This document shows positions 14,791 through 20,527 of a stretch of DNA of 23,070 bases, one piece after another. Both the position numbers and the translations under genes were made by a program. The notes beneath the pieces are model-generated. The model was not told where the DNA came from, did not search any database, and saw nothing but the letters and a program-made list of their open reading frames with translations. Within the stretch, counting starts at the first letter, position 1; the number at the start of each line of letters is the position of its first letter. The stretch comes from CG2-30-44-17 sp964344725 (GTDB lineage: Bacteria > Patescibacteriota > Gracilibacteria > UBA1369 > UBA12470): contig CAYFOI010000023.1 of the NCBI GenBank assembly GCA_964344725.1, positions 1 through 23,070 of the forward strand, in the 5' to 3' direction.

Positions 14791-15202
14791 ATTGCTTTGG
14801 GAATATTGAAATAAGATTTTTTTGTCCTGTGCGTTTGTTTTCTTTTATCTGTACGTAGAATATTTCTTGCTCTCTTGTGATTCCTGCAAATCTATGAAGT
14901 ATCTCATTTTGATTATTTGGGTTGTCTTTTGATGTTGGTGCAAAATTATTATTTTTTATTAATTCTATTGCTGCTTCGAAGTATTTTAATCGTCTCATGC
15001 GATCTCGCCATTTTTGTTTTCCAAATAAATGTTCCCAGAATGGGGTTATGAATATCTTATCTTTTTTAAAATAAGCAGATCTTATGTAGGGTCTTCGTTT
15101 TGTTCTGTTTTTGATTTGAGAATATATCCTAAATGCTTTTCTCCGTACTTCGTGGAAATCTGTACCTTTTATTTTTGAATATTTAGATTGGTATGCTTTC
15201 AT
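14789..15202 (-). CDS. 137-residue protein of unknown function
   Basis: Basic and Lys/Arg-rich, with no signal peptide or membrane segment. Recognisable blocks are RTKRRPYIRSAYFKKDKIFI, FWEHLFGKQKWRDRMRRLKY and, at the C-terminus, EILHRFAGITREQEIFYVQI followed by NLISIFP. Proteins with these blocks are, as far as I recall, scattered through CPR genomes as hypothetical proteins. The C-terminal pattern is loosely like phage-associated nuclease-toxin folds, but no catalytic residues can be assigned. The gene is bracketed by two copies of the hflX 3' end (14680 and 15283), with its own candidate regulatory hairpin over the start codon and a terminator beyond its stop. That makes it look like cargo of a small inserted unit. 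ATG 15202 is chosen because it is the first ATG and sits in the hairpin loop. Confidence 0.75.
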   Translation of the reverse strand: MKAYQSKYSKIKGTDFHEVRRKAFRIYSQIKNRTKRRPYIRSAYFKKDKIFITPFWEHLFGKQKWRDRMRRLKYFEAAIELIKNNNFAPTSKDNPNNQNEILHRFAGITREQEIFYVQIKENKRTGQKNLISIFPKQ

Positions 15203-15224
15203 CTTGAAGCATACGATTGCATAC
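15191..15224 (-). promoter_or_regulatory. Inverted repeat with the start codon in its loop
   Basis: GTATGCTT (15191-15198) and AAGCATAC (15207-15214) are perfect 8-bp arms around an 8-base loop holding the ATG of the 137-residue gene (15200-15202). A third GCATAC (15219-15224) could compete for pairing. It may be a translational control hairpin or a repressor site. Confidence 0.55.
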
Positions 15225-15239
15225 TAACCTTAAAAAAAC

Positions 15240-15282
15240 ATTAAAAATTCTCATGCGTGAGGTCTTTCCCCAGGGAAACCTG
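15240..15282 (-). terminator. Weak hairpin and T-rich tract after hflX
   Basis: On the minus strand, GGTTTCC-CTGG-GGAAAGACC is followed by CTCA-CGCA-TGAG and then T5 and T7 runs. The stems are short, so this is at best a modest terminator for hflX or part of the leader of the next gene. Confidence 0.35.
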
Positions 15283-16377
15283 TTAGAGCTTTAGTTTTTG
15301 CTTGATCCGGCTTCGCAACTTATCGAACCCTTTCTTTTTGAGTGCGGAGATTGGGATGGGGTTGAGGTGTTTGTATTTTTCGATAGATGTGTGTGGTGCA
15401 TCTGTCTTGTTGAATACGTTTATTCTAGGTTTCCTGTCACATCCGAGTTCTTCTAGGATTTTGTCTACTATCTCGATTTTTTCGTCCACTTTTGGGTCTG
15501 ATGCATCGATGACATGGATGAGCAGGTCGGATTCGATAGCTTCTTCTAGTGTTGTTAGGAAGGACTCAAAAAGAAGTGGTGGAAGATCTGAAATAAATCC
15601 GATTGTGTCGGCAAGGAGGACTGGGTGGTGTGAGTTTGGTATGTGGATTTCTCCTAGTTTTGTTTCTAGTGTGGCGAAGAGTTTGTTTGCAGCGTAAGCA
15701 GATTTTTTGTGGGTGATGTTTTTGAGAAGAGTTGTTTTGCCTGAGTTGGTGTAGCCTACGAGTGATGCTACTAGGAAGCCGCGTTTGCGGCGTCTTTTGC
15801 GTTGGCCGGCGTGGACTTTTTTGATTGATGATAGTTTTTTCTCGATGGTTTGTATTTGTTTGGTGAGGTGGCGGCGTTTTGTTTCGAGGAGTTTTTCACC
15901 TTTACCGCGGGTGACGGTTCCAGTTCCACCTTTTTGTTGGGCGTGGCCTGCGTTTTTGCCGAATAGGCGAGGGAACTCGTATCTGAGGAAAGCTAGGCGA
16001 ATTTGAAGTTTTGCTTTTTCGGTTTTTGCATGTTTTGCGAATATCTTTAGGATCAGCTCGAATCTGTCGAGGACTTCGCAATCTATGGCAAGAGTAAGAT
16101 GGTGAAATTGATTTGGTTTAACAAACCCGTTGATTACGACCATAGTGGCTTTGAGTTCCTTCTGTAGTTCCGAAACTTCTTTGGCTTTACCTGTGCCAAG
16201 GAATGTCTTTGCTGATGGGCGGCCCCTCTTCTGGATTATTTTCAAAATTGTGATGCCTCCGTATGTCTCGATTAGGCGTTCGAGCTCGGCAAGTCGTTCC
16301 TCCGCTTCTTCGCGGTTTATTTCTGGTGGGATGACGTCTACTATTATGGCTGTTTCTTTCTTGTGTGTGTTTATCAT
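15283..16377 (-). CDS. hflX: GTPase HflX
   Basis: A ribosome-associated GTPase that splits or rescues 70S ribosomes under stress; cytoplasmic. 364 residues. The N-terminal HflX domain (1-190) includes GRPSAKTFLGTGKAKEV, the domain's typical glycine motif, then FGKNAGHAQQKGGTGTV. A coiled stretch precedes the G domain: G1 GYTNSGKTT (208-216), G2 region FATLET, G3 DTIGF (257-261), G4 NKTD (323-326) and G5 SAL (344-346). G2 reads ATLET rather than the common ATLDPT. The protein ends soon after G5, so it lacks the extra C-terminal domain of longer HflX proteins. It is divergent from RuBisCO. A possible minus-strand -10, TAAAAT (16387-16392), would place the RNA start almost at the ATG. Its last codons recur at 14680-14709. 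Confidence 0.95.
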   Translation of the reverse strand: MINTHKKETAIIVDVIPPEINREEAEERLAELERLIETYGGITILKIIQKRGRPSAKTFLGTGKAKEVSELQKELKATMVVINGFVKPNQFHHLTLAIDCEVLDRFELILKIFAKHAKTEKAKLQIRLAFLRYEFPRLFGKNAGHAQQKGGTGTVTRGKGEKLLETKRRHLTKQIQTIEKKLSSIKKVHAGQRKRRRKRGFLVASLVGYTNSGKTTLLKNITHKKSAYAANKLFATLETKLGEIHIPNSHHPVLLADTIGFISDLPPLLFESFLTTLEEAIESDLLIHVIDASDPKVDEKIEIVDKILEELGCDRKPRINVFNKTDAPHTSIEKYKHLNPIPISALKKKGFDKLRSRIKQKLKL

Positions 16378-16409
16378 GTTGAATTTATTTTAAACCAAGA
16401 AGAGGGGGT

Positions 16410-16437
16410 TTGAAAAGTGCCGATTTTGTGGTATAAT
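16410..16437 (+). promoter_or_regulatory. RuBisCO promoter
   Basis: TTGAAA (16410-16415), 16-base spacer, TATAAT (16432-16437) preceded by TGG (extended -10). The predicted RNA start is near 16444, about 15 bases before ATG 16459. The promoter lies within the upstream in-frame GTG extension from 16417, so that longer start is unlikely. Confidence 0.85.
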
Positions 16438-16458
16438 ATACTTGGTAAAAAAATAAAA

Positions 16459-17778
16459 ATGCAAAAACAATATGTGAATTTTGACCTAGATCCGTACAAG
16501 GACGGGAAGTATATGCTTACGGTTTTTCATCTAGAGCCAAAAGAAGGCATAGAATTGGTAGGGGAGGCTTCTGAAGTTGCTGCGGAGTCAAGTACAGGTT
16601 CTAACCTTAGAGTTGGGACTGCAACAGATTTCTCAGATGATCTGAATGCGATAGTTTATAAAGCTGATGAGGAGAAGAATCTTGTTTGGATTGCTTATCC
16701 GTGGAGGATTTTTGATCGAGGAGGAAATATTCAGAATGTTTTGACTTATGTTGTAGGTAATGTTTTTGGGATGTCTAGCTTGAAAGCTCTTAAGGCTCTC
16801 GATTGCTGGTTTCCAAAAGAAATGCTTGAGCATTATGATGGTCCTTCGGCTACTATTGCGGATTTGAAAGGTTATCTTGGTATAAAGGATCGTCCTGTTC
16901 TTGGTACGATTGTTAAGCCAAAAATTGGTCTTAAGCCTGCTGAGTTCGCTGAGGTTTGTTTCCAATTTTGGAGCGGCGGCGGTGATTTTGTGAAATTTGA
17001 TGAGCCACAAGCTGATCAAGATTTCTGTCCTATGAAAGAGGTTGTAGATGAAATCCGCAAAGCTATGGATAGAGCAGAAGAAGCTACAGGGGATAAGAAG
17101 TGTATGTCTTTTAATATTTCTTCTCCTGATTTCGCAACTATGAAGGAAAGAGCTGAGTATATTAGATCTGTTATGAAGCCTGGAAGTTATGCTTTCTTGG
17201 TTGATGGAATTACGGCTGGTTGGTCTGCTGTTCAAACAGCTCATCGAGAATGGCCGGATGTGTTCTTACATTTCCATCGTGCTGGACATGGATCTATGAC
17301 TAGGCCTGAAAATCCTTTTGGTTACAGCGTTCCTTTTATGACAAAGTTTGGTCGTCTTGCAGGAGCAAGTGCGATGCATACAGGTACTGCTGGAATTGGT
17401 AAAATGGCAGGTACTAAAGATGAAGATATTGTTGCTGCTCATCAGGCTTTGATGCCTGTGTCGAAGGGTGACTTCTTTGAACAGGATTGGGGTAATATTA
17501 AAGGCATGGCTCCAATTGCTTCTGGAGGTTTGAATCCGATTCTTTTAAAACCTTATGCTGATGCTGTTGGAACAACAGATTTCATCACAACTATGGGTGG
17601 AGGAGTTCACTCTCATCCAGGTGGTACCAAAGCTGGTGCAACAGCGCTAAGGCAAGCTTGTGATGCTTGGGTTGCTGGAGTAGATATTCAGGAATATGCC
17701 AAGGATCATGAGGAGCTTAGGCAAGCTATTGAGTTTTATAGCGAGAAGATTCCTTATTCGAAGAAATATTTGAAGTAA
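16459..17778 (+). CDS. Ribulose-1,5-bisphosphate carboxylase/oxygenase, form II/III type
   Basis: 439 residues from ATG 16459 (MQKQYVNFDLDPYKDGKYML). It fixes CO2 onto ribulose-1,5-bisphosphate. In CPR bacteria form II/III enzymes are thought to work in AMP/nucleoside salvage, feeding 3-phosphoglycerate to glycolysis, rather than in a Calvin cycle. Catalytic parts are present: AAESSTG, GNVFGM, VKPK (Lys153), GGGDFVKFDE with the carbamylated Lys179 and metal ligands Asp181 and Glu182, HFHRAGHG (His271 to His277), loop-6 Lys315 in GIGKMAG, and ASGGLN. KFDEPQ resembles form II (KNDEPQ in Rhodospirillum), while GGGVHSHPGGTKAGA resembles form III, hence II/III. Phe180 replaces the usual Asp or Asn. 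AMP phosphorylase and R15P isomerase are not in this window. Its 3' end is duplicated at 17889-17919. Confidence 0.95.
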   Translation: MQKQYVNFDLDPYKDGKYMLTVFHLEPKEGIELVGEASEVAAESSTGSNLRVGTATDFSDDLNAIVYKADEEKNLVWIAYPWRIFDRGGNIQNVLTYVVGNVFGMSSLKALKALDCWFPKEMLEHYDGPSATIADLKGYLGIKDRPVLGTIVKPKIGLKPAEFAEVCFQFWSGGGDFVKFDEPQADQDFCPMKEVVDEIRKAMDRAEEATGDKKCMSFNISSPDFATMKERAEYIRSVMKPGSYAFLVDGITAGWSAVQTAHREWPDVFLHFHRAGHGSMTRPENPFGYSVPFMTKFGRLAGASAMHTGTAGIGKMAGTKDEDIVAAHQALMPVSKGDFFEQDWGNIKGMAPIASGGLNPILLKPYADAVGTTDFITTMGGGVHSHPGGTKAGATALRQACDAWVAGVDIQEYAKDHEELRQAIEFYSEKIPYSKKYLK

Positions 17779-17878
17779 TTGTCTCTTTCGCGGCTTCGCT
17801 TACTTATTTTCTCGAGCTAGCATGTACGCTCTCGAAAATATGTATCGCTGCAGAAGCTCTTTCGACAATTATTCAAAT
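17768..17878 (+). repeat. Structured repeat element 2, overlapping the RuBisCO 3' end
   Basis: The left arm ATTTGAAGTAATTGTC (17768-17783) contains the last codons and stop of RuBisCO. It pairs with GACAATTATTCAAAT (17864-17878) with one bulged base. Box L (17787-17798) equals that of element 1 minus TAG; box R (17848-17858) is CTGCAGAAGCT. The inner hairpin ATTTTC..GAGC (17806-17817) pairs with GCTC..GAAAAT (17828-17839). No T-run follows. Confidence 0.75.
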
Positions 17879-17888
17879 GTCTATGGCT

Positions 17889-17919
17889 TGATTATTCGAA
17901 GAAATATCTTAAAAGCTAG
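17889..17919 (+). pseudogene. Recoded second copy of the RuBisCO 3' end
   Basis: The sequence TTATTCGAAGAAATAT (17892-17907) repeats 17754-17769 exactly, 138 bases later and in the same frame. The copy reads D-Y-S-K-K-Y-L-K-S-stop against P-Y-S-K-K-Y-L-K-stop in the gene. Leu (TTG/CTT) and Lys (AAG/AAA) differ only synonymously. It has no upstream RuBisCO homology. Stops at 17776 and 17818 separate it from the gene. Confidence 0.75.
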
Positions 17920-17945
17920 TTAGCTTGTTAGCTATTTAGCTAGTT
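17914..17945 (+). repeat. Octamer tandem repeat (AGCTANNN x4) beyond RuBisCO
   Basis: AGCTAGTT, AGCTTGTT, AGCTATTT and AGCTAGTT follow directly from the Ser codon of the second RuBisCO 3' end. They have the same unit and orientation as the array at the folP end (5674-5705). TAGs occur in all three frames. Confidence 0.7.
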
Positions 17946-17965
17946 AGGGGAAGTGTCTTAAAATT

Positions 17966-18001
17966 TTAAGGATTTTTGATATGTAGTGTCTGCGTAGGAT
18001 A
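17966..18001 (-). pseudogene. Recoded second copy of the mscS 3' end
   Basis: Read on the minus strand, this encodes Y-P-T-Q-T-L-H-I-K-N-P-stop; the real gene ends Y-P-T-Q-T-L-H-I-K-N-N-stop (18088-18123). Ten residues are identical while six of those ten codons differ synonymously (Pro, Thr, Gln, Thr, Leu, Asn). Homology stops abruptly at the Tyr codon. The copy lies 122 bases from the original, so not in the same frame, with element 3 between them. Confidence 0.8.
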
Positions 18002-18088
18002 AATACTTTTATTAGTCTTTCGCTAGGGCTTCGCTTCCTGATTTCATCATGAGCGCTGCAGAGTCGCTACAGACAAATAAAAGTATTT
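18001..18088 (+). repeat. Structured repeat element 3, at the mscS 3' end
   Basis: Arms AAATACTTTTATTAGTCT (18001-18018) and AGACAAATAAAAGTATTT (18071-18088) pair over 18 bp with one A-A mismatch. Box L (18019-18033) and box R (18056-18068) are identical to element 1. A small inner hairpin TGAT-TTC-ATCA lies between. On the minus strand it starts at the mscS stop; neither side has a T-run. Confidence 0.8.
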
Positions 18089-19149
18089 TAATTGTTTTTG
18101 ATATGCAGGGTTTGTGTTGGATATGCGAAGTGGATACCTTCTTTCTCGAATTTTTGCATTATTTCTAGGTTCATCTTTTCTTGGATTTTTAGATATTTCT
18201 TGTAATCGCCGCTTTTTACGAAATAGACTATGTCGAACTCTAGGGCTGATGCGCCTAAGTTCTTGAAGAATGTGCGGTCAAATTCAACGTTTTTGGCTTT
18301 CTTGATTGTGTCTGTGATGATTTTCTTGGCTTTTTTGACTTTGTCCTGAGGTGTTTCGTAACAGATCCCGATTGTGAATTGTATGCGGCGTTTCTTTACT
18401 TTTCCGAAGTTTTGAATGTTTGAGCTAACGAGTGTGTTGTTTGGTATTACCAATTCTTCTCCTTGTACGCTTATGACTCTGGTTGTCTTGATGCCGACGG
18501 ATTTTACTGTGCCTTCTTTTGTGTCTACTACAATGTAATCTCCTGGTTTAAATGGTTTGTCGAAATAGATTGAGAGTGAACTAAATATGTCTGAAAGTAC
18601 ATTCTGGAGAGCTAATGCTATTGCGATACCTCCAATTCCTAGTCCTGCGATGAGGGATGTGACGTCGTATCCTAGGTTTGATAGAACTAAGACTCCACCT
18701 ATGACCCATAGTGTAACTTTTGCGATTGTTCCGAATGGTTTGATGAATCCACTTTGGCCTTCTTTTTTTACTGCTTTGTTTGTTCCGTAGTCTATGAATA
18801 TGCCTGCAATCTTGATTGCTTGGTATGTCAGCAGGATTATGATTGCGTATCTTGAGAAAGTAGAGACGTATTCATGTACTTCTAAGAGGGTCGGTATTGT
18901 TATGAGTACGATGATGACAAATATTGGCCACTTGAGTTTGCGCAGTGTTGCGATGAGTATATCGTCGAAGTCTGTTGCTGTTTTTTCTGCTAGTTTTGCA
19001 AGTCTTTTCATTGCGAAAGTAATCACGATCGAGAATACTAGGTATACGCCGATAGTGACTACGAGGAAAATTAAGTAATCTTGCAATGTATTTCCCCATA
19101 AGGTTAGTTCAAGGAGCTCGCTGAGAGGCAAGTCAGAAATGTTAATCAT
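18088..19149 (-). CDS. MscS-family mechanosensitive ion channel
   Basis: 353 residues. Opens under membrane tension to release solutes on hypo-osmotic shock; cytoplasmic membrane. Four to five hydrophobic segments occur: about 24-46, 74-90, 100-120, 140-158 and the pore helix. The pore region matches TM3 of MscS: GYDVTSLIAGLGIGGIAIAL followed by ALQNVLSDIFSSLSIYFDKP (160-199), rich in Gly and Ala. The beta domain follows, with KPGDYIVVDTKEGTVKSVGIKTTR and VIPNNTLVSSNIQNF, then an alpha-beta C-terminal domain. It is larger than E. coli MscS (286 residues) because of the extra N-terminal helices. It is divergent from arsR; a possible extended -10 (TGC-TAAGAT, minus strand, 19180-19188) lies upstream. 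No Shine-Dalgarno sequence is seen. Confidence 0.93.
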   Translation of the reverse strand: MINISDLPLSELLELTLWGNTLQDYLIFLVVTIGVYLVFSIVITFAMKRLAKLAEKTATDFDDILIATLRKLKWPIFVIIVLITIPTLLEVHEYVSTFSRYAIIILLTYQAIKIAGIFIDYGTNKAVKKEGQSGFIKPFGTIAKVTLWVIGGVLVLSNLGYDVTSLIAGLGIGGIAIALALQNVLSDIFSSLSIYFDKPFKPGDYIVVDTKEGTVKSVGIKTTRVISVQGEELVIPNNTLVSSNIQNFGKVKKRRIQFTIGICYETPQDKVKKAKKIITDTIKKAKNVEFDRTFFKNLGASALEFDIVYFVKSGDYKKYLKIQEKMNLEIMQKFEKEGIHFAYPTQTLHIKNN

Positions 19150-19199
19150 GGTTATTGGTGTTTAATTTTTCTTGAGTCGATCTTAGCATATAAACTTTC

Positions 19200-19245
19200 T
19201 TGACTTTAGTCTTTTTGCCTATAATATATCAATGATCGTTGATAT
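19200..19245 (+). promoter_or_regulatory. arsR promoter with palindromic operator
   Basis: TATAAT at 19220-19225, with TTGACT at 19200-19205 spaced 14 bases (16 if TAATAT at 19222 is the -10). Directly downstream, ATATCAA-TGATCG-TTGATAT (19226-19245) is a 20-bp palindrome with one mismatch, covering the RNA start. This is the placement and type of site expected for an ArsR/SmtB repressor, so autoregulation is likely. Confidence 0.78.
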
Positions 19246-19251
19246 GTTTTT

Positions 19252-19557
19252 ATGAAAAATATTCAAGATTTAGCTACGAAGCTCAAAGTTATCTCAGAAC
19301 CGAACAGATTGCAGATTCTTAATATTCTGTCTTCTGGGGAGAAGTGTGTGTGTCAGATTGAAGATGCTTTGTCTCTAAATCAAAATCTGGTGTCTCATCA
19401 TTTAAAGGTTTTGAAAGAAGCTGGTTTAATAAGCTTCTGTAAATGTGGAAAGTGGAGGCACTATTCCTTGGATCGTGATGCGTTTATGCAATTGCAATCA
19501 GAGTTTTCTAATTTAATGTCCTGTTCGTCTGCTAAGTCTTCAAAATTAAAATGTTAA
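19252..19557 (+). CDS. arsR: ArsR/SmtB-family metalloregulator
   Basis: 101 residues, a winged-helix dimeric repressor that leaves DNA when it binds a metal or metalloid. Helix-turn-helix: IEDALSLNQNLVSHHLKVLK (36-55) followed by EAGLI. The sensor motif KCVCQ (Cys32, Cys34) at the start of the alpha3 region matches the ELCVCDL As(III) site of classical ArsR. Further Cys pairs lie in the wing (FCKCG, Cys63 and Cys65) and near the C-terminus (Cys91, Cys101), so the exact site is uncertain. Just upstream is a palindrome that fits its operator (19226-19245). The permease gene starts 11 bases after the stop, making a two-gene arsenic-type operon, with lgt possibly a third member. Confidence 0.93.
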   Translation: MKNIQDLATKLKVISEPNRLQILNILSSGEKCVCQIEDALSLNQNLVSHHLKVLKEAGLISFCKCGKWRHYSLDRDAFMQLQSEFSNLMSCSSAKSSKLKC

Positions 19558-19568
19558 CTTTATAACTT

Positions 19569-20522
19569 ATGTTCGAATATATTGCTGAGTTTCTTACATA
19601 CGACTTGTTTAATCTTGAGGTTGGTACGCCTTTGGCTGATAGTGCACATTTTTTCTTTTATGATCTTTTGAAGATTCTGTTCTTGATATTTTTTGTTGTT
19701 TCGTTGATTAGTTTTTTGAGGACTTTTTTGATGGCTTCTAGTCTGCAGAAATCTATGTCGAAGGTTCGGTTTGGACTGGGGAATTTGATGGCTTCTGTTT
19801 TTGGGGCTGTAACTCCTTTTTGTACTTGTTCGTCCATACCGCTTTTTATAGGCTTTGTTAAAGCTCGTGTCCCTGCGGGAGTCGCTTTTTCTTTTTTGAT
19901 TACTTCTCCGTTAGTGAATGAGGTTGCGTTTGTGATTATGGGTGAGTATTTTGGGTGGGAGCTGGCTGTTGCTTATGCGGTGACCGGTATTTTGCTTGGA
20001 GTTTTTGGTGGTCTTGTTTTAGGAGCTCTTAAAGTTGATAAGGAGTTTGTTTTGGAAAAATCTATGGCTAGTTGCGAGACTAAAATTGTTTTTAAAGGAT
20101 TTAAGCTGCGTTTAAAGTATGCTGTCTCTGAAGGTTTTAGTACTTTTAAGAAATTAGCTCTTTATGTTGTTATAGGTGTGGCTTTGGGGTCTTTTATTCA
20201 TGGATATGTTCCGCAGGAGTTCTTTATGAATACGGTGGGGCAGTATGGTGCTTTTGCTGTTCCTGCTGCTGTTTTACTTGGTGTCCCGATTTATGCAGGG
20301 TGTTCTACTGTTGCTCCGTTGATTTTTACTATTACTGCGAATGGAGTGCCGTTGGGGACCTCTTTGGCTTTTATGATGTCGATTGCAGGCTTATCGTTCC
20401 CTGAGGCCGTGATGTTAAAAAGGGTGATGAGCATAAAATTACTTATTATGTTTTTTGGGATCGTGGCAGGTGGTATAGTTCTTGTTGGATATTTATTTAA
20501 TCTTTTGGAAATTGTAATTTGA
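19569..20522 (+). CDS. ArsP/YraQ-like permease (COG0701, DUF318)
   Basis: 317 residues with about eight membrane segments. The family hallmark TPFCTCSSIPLF (82-93; Cys85, Cys87) and the second half-repeat VPIYAGCSTVAPLI are both present. In Campylobacter ArsP these features belong to an exporter of trivalent organoarsenicals. Linkage to an ArsR with metalloid-type cysteines supports efflux of an arsenic or related compound; other COG0701 members have unknown substrates. A long loop of about 150-180 separates the halves. The gene ends with TGA at 20520-20522, only 5 bases before the lgt ATG. No Shine-Dalgarno sequence before ATG 19569. Confidence 0.88.
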   Translation: MFEYIAEFLTYDLFNLEVGTPLADSAHFFFYDLLKILFLIFFVVSLISFLRTFLMASSLQKSMSKVRFGLGNLMASVFGAVTPFCTCSSIPLFIGFVKARVPAGVAFSFLITSPLVNEVAFVIMGEYFGWELAVAYAVTGILLGVFGGLVLGALKVDKEFVLEKSMASCETKIVFKGFKLRLKYAVSEGFSTFKKLALYVVIGVALGSFIHGYVPQEFFMNTVGQYGAFAVPAAVLLGVPIYAGCSTVAPLIFTITANGVPLGTSLAFMMSIAGLSFPEAVMLKRVMSIKLLIMFFGIVAGGIVLVGYLFNLLEIVI

Positions 20523-20527
20523 TTTTT

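Noticed and set aside
14789..15202. The 137-residue protein as a transposase or integrase
   Set aside because: No DDE, HUH, tyrosine or serine recombinase motif is present, so mobility is inferred only from the flanking repeats.
16417..16458. In-frame GTG start extending RuBisCO by 14 residues
   Set aside because: The stretch contains a near-consensus promoter (TATAAT at 16432), so it would not be in the mRNA; the family N-terminus fits ATG 16459.
14605..18088. Classical integron attC sites as the identity of the structured elements
   Set aside because: The folded shape and gene-3' location are similar, but the RYYYAAC and GTTRRRY core sites are absent and no integron integrase is seen.
20519..20527. 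TTG start extending Lgt by three residues
   Set aside because: It overlaps the previous gene's stop codon, and ATG 20528 gives the usual Lgt N-terminus.
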